DNA from: Pycnopodia helianthoides
Lineage: Eukaryota > Echinodermata > Asteroidea > Forcipulatida > Asteriidae
Reading direction: 5' to 3'
DNA: 64,000 nt
NCBI GenBank assembly: GCA_032158295.1
Contig: CM063258.1
Span: 12,251,703 to 12,315,702, forward strand
Shown: positions 33,501 to 44,300 of the stretch, piece after piece
Layout of the letters: every line of letters starts with the position of its first letter
How positions within the stretch are numbered: position 1 is the stretch's first letter
Program-made: the position numbers and the translations under genes
The notes under the pieces: generated by a model
Databases searched by the model: none
What the model was told of the DNA's origin: nothing
The model's input: the letters and a program-made list of their open reading frames with translations, nothing else

Positions 33501-34787
33501 TTCATACAGTACGCGCCAACTACCAGGCAAAGATTTGGCTTCAGACAGACCAGGAACACATAGATGTCCCACCTCCAACTGATACATTAGCTTGGAAGAA
33601 AGAGTCAGGTCACCTGGAAGCTGTCTGGACAAGACTACCCCCTATCCCAGATGCGTGTCTTGAACTAGTTTCCTGTGGCTGTAAATCAAAGTGCAGGACA
33701 TCCCAATGCACTTGCTTCAAAAAGGACCTAAGGTGCACTTATGCCTGCGGATGTGACGCAAATGACTGCAACAACCCAGCTGGCCAGTAGACTAAAAATT
33801 GACTTTTTAGAAAACTCAGGTGGGCACATAAATATTCTGATGTACAAAGAAAACAAATATCCACAACGAAATAATTGTCAAAGTTGTCGTCAAATTATAA
33901 ACAACAACTACAAATTATAAAACCACTACACGTTCAAATTAACTTCTTAAAGAACATACCTTCTTCTTTCATTACATCATCAAATTATATGAAAGTGTGG
34001 TATGGATTTTTGTTGATATCAAAACTGCCTGGGTACCTTTACCTTGAAAAAAGTTTGTTTGAAACAAACATTATTATGCACCATTGAGATCTGGAGTGAA
34101 AAAAACTTTGTTGTATACACTTTTTGAGAAAATCACACCTTTAGGTTTCCTTTTGCTATACTTTTGTGTACGAAATGAAAGTGTATCGATTCATTTCATA
34201 GATGTCATTAATCAACATGAAGTTAAAAGTACATTTTATGGATAGATCTATGAATTCCGGTTAAAAATTATTCCGACTTCAAAAATACTCATTTTTGACC
34301 TTTGTTGACCTTTTTGACCTCAAATTTACCTAACATAAAGGTGCTATATGATTTTTTTTTTCAAAAACTGTCTGGGTATGTTAACCTTTGAAAAAAAGTT
34401 GTTTGCAACAAATATATACAACATTGAGATGGGGAGAGCAAATAATTTGGGTATACTCAAGATGTACACTTTTCAAGAAAATCATACTTTTACGTTTTAT
34501 TTTGCTATACATTTGTGCACAAGTTGAAAGTTTATTCAATAATTACTTATTAGCCTTGGGATATAAACATGTAGTTAAAACTATATTTTGTGGATAGATC
34601 TATTAAATGTGATTAAAACTATATTTTTTGACCTTTTGACCTCAAAATGACCTTAAAATTCAAAATCAAGCTTGGCATCCACCCTAATCGTCTTCCTGAG
34701 CCCATGATCCGTACATCTAGCATGGATGCCAGCCATTAACAAACTATGCAGTCCAAAGTGTAATTTCACACTTTGGCTGGCCTACTA
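30515..34787 (+). mobile_element. 4.3-kb DNA transposon with long inverted ends and a nuclease-like gene
   Basis: The left end (tagtagaccagccaaa..., then gtttgttaatggctggcatc, catgctagatgta, agacgattagggtggatgcc, aagcttgattttgaatttta) is matched inverted at the right end (34660-34787). Similarity continues inward through 'atagatcta' and 'acaaatgtatag' to about 31000 on the left. The right subterminal block of about 350 bp is present twice (about 33990-34330 and 34345-34690). Outermost bases are tagtag/ctacta, so a TA target duplication is possible but cannot be separated from the inverted repeat. It carries a broken gene at 31704-33790. Confidence 0.8.
31704..33790 (+). pseudogene. Transposon gene: FEN/XPG/PIN-like nuclease with C-terminal CXC cysteines, frameshifted
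   Basis: The longest piece, 31754-32698, continues upstream in frame (HTNYARWGPVYLAD) to a stop near 31702, so the real N-terminus is missing. Later pieces are in other frames: about 32690-32824; about 32839-32950 after a 14-G run at 32825-32838; about 32955-33215; about 33220-33450; then 33470-33790. A gap of several tens of residues lies before the last piece. Acidic motifs appear in 5'-nuclease order: LIDGHALI (Asp codon 32639), VVFDRY (32772), HEEADTR (33077-33088), CRDTDVMLLL (33158-33166), LTGCDTTSSF (33334). FEN1-family enzymes place metal-binding Asp/Glu in this series. The end reads SCGCKSKCRTSQCTCFKKDL and CTYACGCDANDC, like a tesmin/TSO1 CXC motif. Homologous multicopy genes occur in marine invertebrates (recollection, not checked). 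Nuclease function is inference. Confidence 0.65.
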
Positions 34788-35063
34788 TAACCAAGTAAGT
34801 TTATTGCCATTAATTTTAATAGTGATTACGATAACGCATTGTTGAACAGACATAGATTTCCACACTATGTACATGTACACATGTACATTGTACAGTAGTA
34901 GGCTGGCTACAGTACTTGCGTAAAATGTATTACATTTATTTATGCACTTTGACCTTGCAATAGAGAAACTGCATGTAGGCCGTGCACAGGGCGCGCGGTA
35001 TTTGAAACGCTCATTATATATGCAGCAAGTTACGTGATGTAAGTAGCATGTTAGTGTAGCCAT
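34788..35063. other. Spacer between two DNA transposons
   Basis: No coding signal. Its last eight bases, GTAGCCAT (35056-35063), are the left target duplication of the P-like element. Confidence 0.5.
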
Positions 35064-35315
35064 CATAGATATAGAATATAATACCTAGATCGGCCGCGCG
35101 TATATACGCGGGTTCTGGCATGGGCGCAGCCATTGGTACCAAGCGGTCACGTGCTGGTGGTCAAAACATTGAACGCGCACTAGACGTGACGAACGCGTTT
35201 ACGTTTAAAGTGGTGTTATAGTATAGCAAAAAATCGTTTTGGTTTAATTGCGTGACTTTCCTCCAGCCGAATTATTCATACAATTTAATGTTATTAGGCC
35301 TTTTAAGGCTAAAGG

Positions 35316-35878
35316 ATGGTTGCAAATTGCTCTGCAGCCATATGTCTCAGCAGAGAAAAGAGAAAGGGGCCCGGAGTCCTTCGTAAGCTGACATACCATA
35401 GGTAAGTATAAAGTAGGCCTACATGTTTATTGAATTTTAAAATTTTTAGCAATTACTATAGCTAATTACCATCACCATTGATGTGTATGAACTCCATTTC
35501 GGTTATTTATCAGGTTTACTCTTTTCTTTCCTCCATCGTATGCTGTAATGATGATATTCACTGGGACTTTGGGTATAATACTACTCTAGGCTATAGAGTG
35601 TTTATTGCACGGTAATGAATGGGTTTATACGTTGCGATAGTATTATTGGGTAGTGGTTGTGATTTTACTTTTTTTAGTCGTTGTATAATTAAACTCTTCT
35701 CAAGTGATATGTAGGCCTACATTGTTTTGTTTAATGCTTACAATTGTTATTTCACTCCAGATTCCCCCATGAAGACTCAAAACTGATGCGCGAGTGGGTT
35801 CATCGAATAAAAAGGATGCTCCCGAATGGTAGAAATGGAGTCCCACTGCACAAGACCGGCTTTGCAGCGTAAAATGAT
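35316..35878 (+). pseudogene. P-type transposase N-terminus: spliced THAP domain, frameshifted
   Basis: Exon 1, 35316-35401, reads MVANCSAAICLSREKRKGPG then VLRKLTYH and ends at donor gtaagt. Exon 2 starts at 35761 after ttcactccag and continues in phase: RFPHEDSKLMREWVHRIKR. Together they fit a THAP domain: C-x4-C near the start, HRFP, W in the helix. The last element 'WSP.....RLCS' is present (WSPTAQDRLCSV at about 35837-35872) but in a different frame, so a 1-base frameshift lies at about 35828-35836. An in-frame stop follows at 35871-35873 in the direct frame. No DDE/RNase-H-like catalytic domain follows, so only the DNA-binding module survives. Confidence 0.8.
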
Positions 35879-36369
35879 GGAGCAGGATTTGAAGGCAAAT
35901 CATTTAGATATTACCAGATTTAATGGTATCAACTCAAATTGGGGAGGGGGAACCTTCTTTGTCATTATCTTCAAAACTCTATCGGCGACATCCGCTGGGT
36001 TTTTCCTGTTCGCATCATTGTGTGTCCGACAATTCTGTCTGACGAAGTTTCAGGAGGTGCATAGCCTCGATTAATCTTATTACGGCAGGCTTTATGCTAG
36101 TTATAATGGCCCTTGGCCCGCTGATGTATCATTTCTGTTGATAGTTTGTTACTACTGTTATTGTATTTTTCAGTGTATATTCAATTTTTAAATATTCTGA
36201 AATAATTGTTAACATCTGTACTTTTTACTATTGTAATGCGCATCTGTACATTTTTTTTTAATGAAACTTGCCCATATGAATAAATTATTAGATTAGATTA
36301 GATTAGATTTAAATTATTTATTCAGCCAACGTTAAAAAATTAAAAACCAAAAACACCGGAAATCGTAGT

Positions 36370-36545
36370 GCAACTCGAGCTCTCTAGATTTTACATTATA
36401 ACTTTAATGGTCTGTTTTATGGGTTACCCGACTCTCTTCTCGTTAAGCTTCAACGGTTTCAAAACTCTGCTAGTGCAAGACTTGTTACTTATACTCGCTC
36501 ACAAGCATGAACCCACTTCTAGAGCAACGTTTAGCGCAGGCCTAA
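36370..36545 (+). pseudogene. LINE fragment (CR1/L2-like reverse transcriptase C-terminus)
   Basis: From 36412 the frame reads LFYGLPDSLLVKLQRFQNSA, then SARLVTYTRSQA and a stop (36507-36509). This is the 'LLYGLP...L..LQR.QNSAARLV' block that follows the reverse transcriptase domain in CR1/L2-type LINEs. The preceding part (SRFYIITLM) is the 'SRLDYYN.L' block in another frame. Insertion into the P-like element, or capture by it, is inferred. Confidence 0.7.
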
Positions 36546-36955
36546 TTACCCTCCAAACTGATATAATAATACGTAATTACTTTGTTTTCTTTAATTGTAT
36601 AATTCAAAATATGCACGGTCTACGTGCATACTGCAGTGTTTTTATGCTACTACCGGTGAAAAATAAATGACTAGCCCGTGTTATACTTACACCTTTGTGC
36701 TTATGTTGAGTTTATGAATCTTGCTTTTTGTCATTTATCCAAGAAATGGGTCTTTAAATTGTGCCACAAACCTGTCAAATAATATAGCCCACCGTGTGTT
36801 TAAGGACTATTCTCCATGTTCATCTTCAGTGCGTTACCACCAGCACGTGACTTTTAAGCGCGTCCATGAAGAACCAGGAATTGTTGTGTACGGCCTATGG
36901 CGCGTATGTACGCGCGGCCGATCTAGGTATTATATTCTATATCTATGGTAGCCAT

Positions 36956-37589
36956 ACGAATGATCCAAACAGTCTTGAGTTCACCTCTCTTTGTGAACAC
37001 ATATGAGTGAATTAGGCCTACATAATGCAGTAAATTATCCCGCTACAGAAAATTAATATTATTGCTACACAAAAATCATCATTCGTGTAGTGCATGGTAG
37101 AATTGTTTCATTGCCAATAGTTTATTTTCAGGGCATGTCGGGTGGTAGAATGCCGTATTAATTCAAATGCAAAGATAATCTTTTTCAAATTACATGTTTG
37201 ACATCGACAATGTACAAGATTCAAACGTCCAATAACAATGACCAACCGATAAACCTAATTCCGACTGCAAGCAATGCATATCATTTAGCTTGAATAATTT
37301 CAGAATCACTTGCTAAATGCGTTGATAATGCGATAGAAGCCATATTAATTATTATGGTGGTCAATCAAAACAAGAGTTCATGCGATGTAACACAGCTAGC
37401 ATGCACCAATGTCAAGCTCGTCTCGACGACCCCGTGACCTTTCACATCTTGCTTGTCTTGCAAGCTTGTCATTTAGTCACTAATATGAATAATACATGAC
37501 TTGATACTTCATTACCATAATTTGGCCACGCCCTCTAAAACAAGATATCCAAGACGTTACTACAGCCAGTCGTCAAACCGCGACAAATT
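36956..37589. other. No recognisable gene
   Basis: AT-rich, no domain recognised, no repeat assigned. Confidence 0.4.
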
Positions 37590-37790
37590 CAAGAAGAAAA
37601 GCGCGCCCTCTGTCGGGTTATCACGAGTATGAGATAGTGACGTCTTGGACCAAGACTACCGCTGGGGCCGAGCGAAGGTTTACAAGCGGTCAACCTCGTA
37701 CTGCTCGACACACACTGGGGACGAGGTTGCTGGGAACGTGGTTCCGGTGTATTGTGCGTACGCTTCACGTCGTCCGTCATTTGACGGTAT
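37590..37790. repeat. Dispersed repeat with GTCTTGGACCAAGAC palindrome
   Basis: 'gggttatcac.agtatgagat' and 'agtgacgtcttggaccaaga' match 28966-29014, and the reverse complement of 29806-29880 is related. 'gggacgaggttgc' at about 37719 also matches the inverted 'gcaacctcgtccc' at 29561. It ends about 300 bp upstream of the QSOX start codon. A (ac)n run follows at 37799-37816. Confidence 0.7.
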
Positions 37791-38063
37791 CAACAACACG
37801 ACACACACACACACACCATATCAATCCGGTGCTTTGAGACTTACTGCTTCCTCCATGCTTACCACCGTATCGAAACAATGTGTGACGTTTGGAAAGTGCC
37901 CATATGGTTTTTAAAACCACCATACAAAATGTATCATTGTTAATAGTATTACCACCAAGACAACACATGATTTCAACTAAACGTGAAGGAACAGGTCATG
38001 AGGTAGACCTAGACCTGTTTCAATTCAGTATGGAAGTGCCGTTGGCATTATTGAGATTGAAAT

Positions 38064-38304
38064 ATGTTTTTTTTGTTTATATGGACAGCTTACTTATTTT
38101 TCAACTGTGTTACTGCTGCTAATGTACCTGCTCTTAATTCCTTGTATAATATTTCTGACCAAGTAGTGGTGCTAGAAAACAAGACTTTGAAAAGTGCAGT
38201 ATATAATTCGGAGCAAGCTTGGTTTGTTCAATTTTATTCTAGTTGGTGTGGACACTGTGTGCACTTTGCACCAACGTGGAAGGCTTTTGCTGTCAATATC
38301 TCTG
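38064..38304 (+). CDS. QSOX: QSOX exon 1: signal peptide and WCGHC active site
   Basis: The ATG at 38064 opens the frame with a hydrophobic leader (MFFLFIWTAYLFF). The ATGs at 38030 and earlier are in another frame that ends at a stop just downstream, which supports this start. The exon runs through FVQFYSSWCGHCVHFAPTWK and ends in phase 1 at a strong donor (gtaagt, 38305). Confidence 0.93.
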
Positions 38305-41300
38305 GTAAGTTTGATTGATGAATTTTGTCTTGTTTTTTGTACTATACTCTTATTGGTTTCAATACACGACCTAGCTGTGATACCATATCCAAAAGTCCTA
38401 GTGTAAGCACTAATTACTAAAAGACTTGTTAGGAGGATTAATGGTTAACATGGTTAAGATTAGTGCCACTGCCAGTGGTTATTTTGCTGGCACTGACCAA
38501 CTTTTAAATACTGTGTAAGCCGGCAGATAGTATGGCGCTCTCTAAAGTTTGATTGATGAGTTCATGAAAAATTAGTAGCCACTAACATTATATTATTATA
38601 TTATACTGTGTTAACGACAATGTTTTAATTAACAGTGATTTTTTAATACTCTTAGATTAGTAGTACTATGTAGGCTCAGTGAGATATGCTCCCACCTGCT
38701 CCCATTGAACCATGGCCATTTTTCTTATTATCTTATCCCCAGTATATTTACCTGTGTTGTCGGGCTCCGCATAAGACTAAAAAAAGTCTTTTAATGCTCA
38801 GCCTTTATGTCAAGATATTGTCACTTAGCAGTAAAAGGGCTTGGAGTTAAAGCTACGAGATACAGAAAAAGGTTTCTATCGTAAGTGCTTACTGGTACAG
38901 GGTTCTGCCTAGGATTTCTTGAGTGGTGGAAAAATGTTTCCCTGGAAACCATTGCGAGATGGATCAGTTACACGGTAGATCATATGAATACACTCGAATC
39001 AAAGAAGTACTCAAAATTCATGTTTTGGATACCGCTTTTACTGGTAAATGCCCAATTTTACATTTTGTTGAAATCCTTCGAAAGGAATTTGCAAGTGGAA
39101 TTTAAAAATTTTGAAAATGTGTGGTGGTCGGAAACAGAGAAAATTCTGGCAGTGTTAATTGGGGAATCCTGAGTGCCGGGCGGGTTTTCCGGCACCGACC
39201 ACTGTGGGCAGAACCCTGCTGGTACTACATGCCATGTGAACTTATTCATGCATAGAGAAAGGACAGAGACTCTCTGTCCTTTCTCTATGATTCATGTATC
39301 TCCTTGACTCCAGGAGATACATAAATAAGTTCACCTGTTGCCATGGCAAAAATGCATCAAACTTGGTCTGAAGCTGTTATAGTGTTTGCTTCTACAGTTG
39401 TACTGCTGAACTGTGGAGTAGATTCCAGTGGTAAACAACTCTGTGCTTGAAGCTAAACTTCCTGTCTAGTTGAGCCTATGGTTTCTGAATTTTTAAAACA
39501 AGGGTAGAAATGCTTGCTCATTCAGGGCTCAAAATTTACACTGAACCGCAGGTGTTTGGGAAGAATAATACCTCACCTCATCTTTAATTTAACAAGTAAT
39601 GTTCAAATGTTGACTTTGAGTCTGAGAAATATCTTTCATTTCTGTTTAGTATGAAAAGTAATAGGCCTACCCATAAGACGAATGAGATAAATCTTACTCA
39701 TCATGTTTTTTCAAATTAAAACAGTTTAATTGTGACACTGTGTTTGTATGTAGACAGTTTTTCTGGTCATGTAAAGGTTGTTCTGGTCTAGTAAAAATTT
39801 TGAGCTACAACAAGCCCTGCGGTCTTCTGTATTTTCCCCCTAAATTCAAGCCTTGTCATTAATGCGCCGTATTTTTGACCGCGTGAGGGCGCTCTCAAAA
39901 ATAATTGTATCCCTTCCGGGGGTATAACTTAAGCGATTACCGTCTGCTCAGGGAGCTGTGTCCAGTTTTAACATTGGCGTTCTGTCACTTCTGTGCGCGA
40001 GAGAGTTTAGTCAGTGCTTCTAGAATCTAAGGTGGATTAATAACGGCTCCTTAATTTAACCCTCTTGCTGTCTGACCATTCAATACCATTCAAGTGGTTT
40101 TGAATGATAGATAAACTATGCTAGCCTGAAATATGATACCATGAGGGAATGCATGTACACAGTACACAGTTAGTTCTGTGCACAATTGTGCCTCTGTACA
40201 CAACCTTGGCAGTCGAATGGTTTCAAATGGTTGGTCAACTCACTGGAAAATGTTGCCAAGAGTCACTGACAGTAGGAGGGTTAAAGAAATAAAGAGCCCT
40301 GCATCCAATCTTAAAAAACATCTGAACTGGCAGTTTAGCGTGGCTCATCTTTTCCTCTTTATACTTAAGTTATAGAAACAACACTGTTCTCAGCAAACAA
40401 AAACTGCTTCAAATACTTCCTCAAGACAGTTAAGGACTGAAACACATTACTACCAGACGTCATATCCATCACGGAAAATAAGACCTTTAAAGGAGCCGTT
40501 ATTACCTTAGATTCTAGAAGCACTGACTAAACTCTCTTGCGCACAGAAGTGACAGAACGCAGATGCTAAACTGTACACAGGTAGCTGAGCAGACGATAAG
40601 TTATACCCCCGGAAGTGATAAAAATGTTTTTGAGAGCGCCCTCACGCGGTCAAAAATACGGCGCATTTCAAGTAAGAACTCATGAATGAAAAAACATTGC
40701 TAAGGTGCCATTAGGTCTGGCTTCTAAAATGAGGATTCAGATGGTTTAGTCTGAAGTAATTAGGTCTATTGTGGCATGACACTAGATTTCAGCCCAATGT
40801 TGTGGCCGAGCTGTTAAGAACACCATACTCAAGCTCGAGGGTTTCTGTTCAGCAGAGTGTGGGTTCGAGTCCCAGTCGTGACACGTGTGTCCCTGAGCAA
40901 GACACTTAACTATAATTGCTTCTCTCCACCCAGGGGTAAAATGGGTACCTGTGAGGGCAGTTCTTGTGATTGATTTAGCTTAGTACAATAGTAGCGCATA
41001 TTTGTTGCACAGGCTGTATACTCCCCAGGGAGCTGAGATGGTTTAAGGAATGAAACCAATGGCCCAGTGACCAGAGGTAATAGGCCTAAGTGTCAAGCGC
41101 TTTGGGACGCCCTTTCGGGTGTGAAAAGCGCTTTATAAAAAACAAATATTATTATTAGTATTAATTGAGCGAAGCTCTTGGGATGCAATCATTGGCAATT
41201 GTCTATGGAACATGGTATGCAGTTGAAGTTGCATGAACCATTTCTACATCTCAATTGCTAGGTGAGAAAGGCTTGAGGTACGGGTCCCTCCTTTGTGCTG

Positions 41301-44300
41301 GATGTAAGCTATTGCCAGATAATTATCCAGATGCATCTTTGCGTGGCAATTCTTCCTGTCCACTGCAATGGTTTGAAGGGTGAGGAAACTGCAAGTATTT
41401 CCAGGTTATGTGATGTTCCAGGTTCTCCCCATGATTTTCCGAAAAACTTGGGCTTTCTGGACCCAAATTGTTGAAGTTTGGCTGAAATACGAGCTGAATT
41501 GAAACAAGGTCCTCCAAATTTTTCTGTGTGGTGTTTGTCTTAGTTTTAGAAGTCCTAATGTGCAATCTTGAGCATTCTAAATGGAATTATCTGGATGATT
41601 TTTGTGAAATATTGATCTTTAAAAAGAAGAGAGAAAAAAAATTTATTATCAGGCAAACCGGTTTAAATTGTATTTTGTATTGTACCCTCCCTCCTTTTCG
41701 TCCTGCTCCCCACCCCCTCACACACCTTTTCTTTACAGGGCTTTGCCCTTGACCTTCTGTTTTCCTCCCTTTTTTCCATTCGAGAACTGCTCATAATGCT
41801 TCAAAGGTTTTTTACTTTTCAATACATGATTCTCACTTGAAACGGGGAGAAGCTTCATAACTGACAAAATTTTGAACTTTTTGAACAATATGTGTGCGTT
41901 GCGGTCCTATTACTTTCTTTGCATGTACTTTAAAAGAAAATATATTATCTCTATATGATGCATATCGAATACCATCTAAACGTTTTTGTGGTCGCACTGG
42001 TCTCATCCCTGCACTTGATTGCACATGGCTACATATGTGTGATTTTATTCTTCCCTCTATCATGTCTATAATCAAAACTTGGTGATTAAGTAAAGTAAAC
42101 TGATCAAAATCGATTATTCACCTGATTACTCTTGCTCAGGCTGATCAGATCTGGTAATTAATGTCTTGTAAATAATCATTCTTGTAAAAAAATCTACACA
42201 ATTTACAATCTATCCCATTCGTCCTCGACTACCGGTTCAAACCGGAAGTTGAAGTTTTCAAAAGTTCATATCTGAAGAATTACAAATCATTTTAGCATAA
42301 ATTTTGCATCAGTTACATAGATCTGTGAGTTTTCTCCAACTTTTGTACAGAAATTACAGCATTTTAACATGTACATCTGGTCAAAACCGGACATTAAAGC
42401 ACTGTTGACCCACATTGATAACACACAATAGTGCCCTAACACACATGTACAGTCGTAAACCACAAGATTAACCCCAAACCATGTACACATACATTGAACT
42501 TAGTTTAGTATAGTGTGCAGTGTAGATGTACTGTATGAATACAGTACATTATTGACCACCCAAAGGTAATCCATCTATATTTGAAAAACTATGCATTTAA
42601 CTCCTGAACCACACATTTGATTTTTACAACCAGTACATCATTGTACAAGTATTCATTAGCTATTCAAATGCTAAACAGAGTGTGACCTAATTTGACCCTG
42701 ACTTCCGATTCAAACTGGAAGATAAAGTTATATATTTGAAAAAATCATAACTCCTGAACAACACATTGGATTTGTATTACAACTTGTAGGCCCTATATCA
42801 CCAGAAGGGTCTGTGAAGACTTACACAAACGCTACTTAAAGTGTGACCTCATTTGACCTTGACTTCCGGTTCAAACCGAAAGTTTGACTTTAATATTTGA
42901 AAAATTAACCACACAAAAGTTTCACACTTCGCACATACTTAAAAATCTCAAAGTCTGGATAAGAAATGATGACGTCGCGATGACTTCATATGTTTTGAAA
43001 TAAGGCCTATTTAAAAAATGCAAATATTAAGAACCACAATTAACTTCACGTATATCAATATTTACTTTTAAAAAGACATGTTTACAAAATTTTCTCTTTA
43101 CTTTTCACAATCTCTGCTAATTTTGACATGTGTCTTCCGAACACCTTGTTTTTGTTTACACAAAAATTTAAGTCTAGTTTTATTTTGTTGTTCTCGGGAC
43201 AATTTCTTTTAAAGTTAAAGACATACAGACTTGAAACTTGGCATATATACTTGAACCTTAACATGAAGACAACACTTGAACAATGATGTCATGATGACGT
43301 CATCAGGTGTCGAATTACAAGGTTTTTAAAGTTAAACAATTTTCTTCTTGCTGTATTTCATTCCAATTGGACATCTGATATAGTGATAGGCCAAGACTGG
43401 GGCAACATTTGAAAAGTTAACGCCAAAATCGTATGACCTTTACTTCCGATCGTACTGGAGGGTCAAAGTTTGCCTTTGTTGTTTTTCTTCAAAAACTTGT
43501 TTTCCGGGCCCACATCCAAACTAGTAAACATCAAATTAACTGAAATGTACAATTTCATAAGACCTTGATGAGACATCATTCGTATTACAGTTACATCATC
43601 ATGACGTCAGTCGTCATCGAGCAACACGTGATGTCACCTAAAATGTAAATGTGGTCTTTTCAAAGATTTTATTTTATTTTTTTAATCAAAAAATTTGTGA
43701 CAAAACTGAAATTTTGTATGTAGTCAACCTGGGATGGAACATCCAAAATTTGATGTTCTGTTCTAATAACGTCATCAAGTGTCACGTGACATCACCTTAA
43801 AGGTGCAGTGTTACAAGATACAGTGTATACAGAAAAAGATATTTCAAAAACGTGACCACCTTTTTGAAATAAAATTTTCACAGTTTAGTTTTATTGTATA
43901 TATCTACATTACATACGAATAAAACAATCAAACGGTCCCAAAAACCAAAGGTGTACTTTGTCTTTAAAGGTGCAGTAATACAGTATCTACAATGTATATA
44001 ATTAACAAAAAATATGCAATCAGGCTGAAATCTCGGATGTGTTTATCTACATAAATGTGTGCAATTTGAGGTGACATCTTGATGATGTCATCAAGGGTCA
44101 CGTGACATCAGCTAAAAGGTACACTTTCAAAGATTTATATTTAATGGAAAAAAGGGAGCTATCGCAAATTGAAAATTTTCATGTATTCAAAATTTGAGGT
44201 CATTTATAGGAAAAATGCGTTATAAAGCTGAAACTTTGGATGTACTCATTGCGCCATTAGAAAGCTCTTGAAGTTTTGTACAAAGTAAATGTATTATTTT

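Larger units (their letters stand above)
35064..36947 (+). mobile_element. P-like DNA transposon, 1884 bp, non-autonomous, with 8-bp target duplication
   Basis: The 8-bp direct repeat GTAGCCAT flanks it perfectly (35056-35063 and 36948-36955). The ends are inverted for 39 bp without mismatch (CATAGATATAGAATATAATA...) and about 46 bp with one mismatch. A second, internal inverted repeat, GTCACGTGCTGGTGGT, is perfect over 16 bp at 35146-35161 and 36836-36851. An 8-bp duplication, CA-starting ends, an internal inverted repeat about 80-100 bp from each end and a THAP domain are the features of P elements. hAT elements also make 8-bp duplications but lack THAP. The catalytic part of a transposase is missing, and a CR1/L2-like LINE scrap lies inside. 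Confidence 0.85.
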
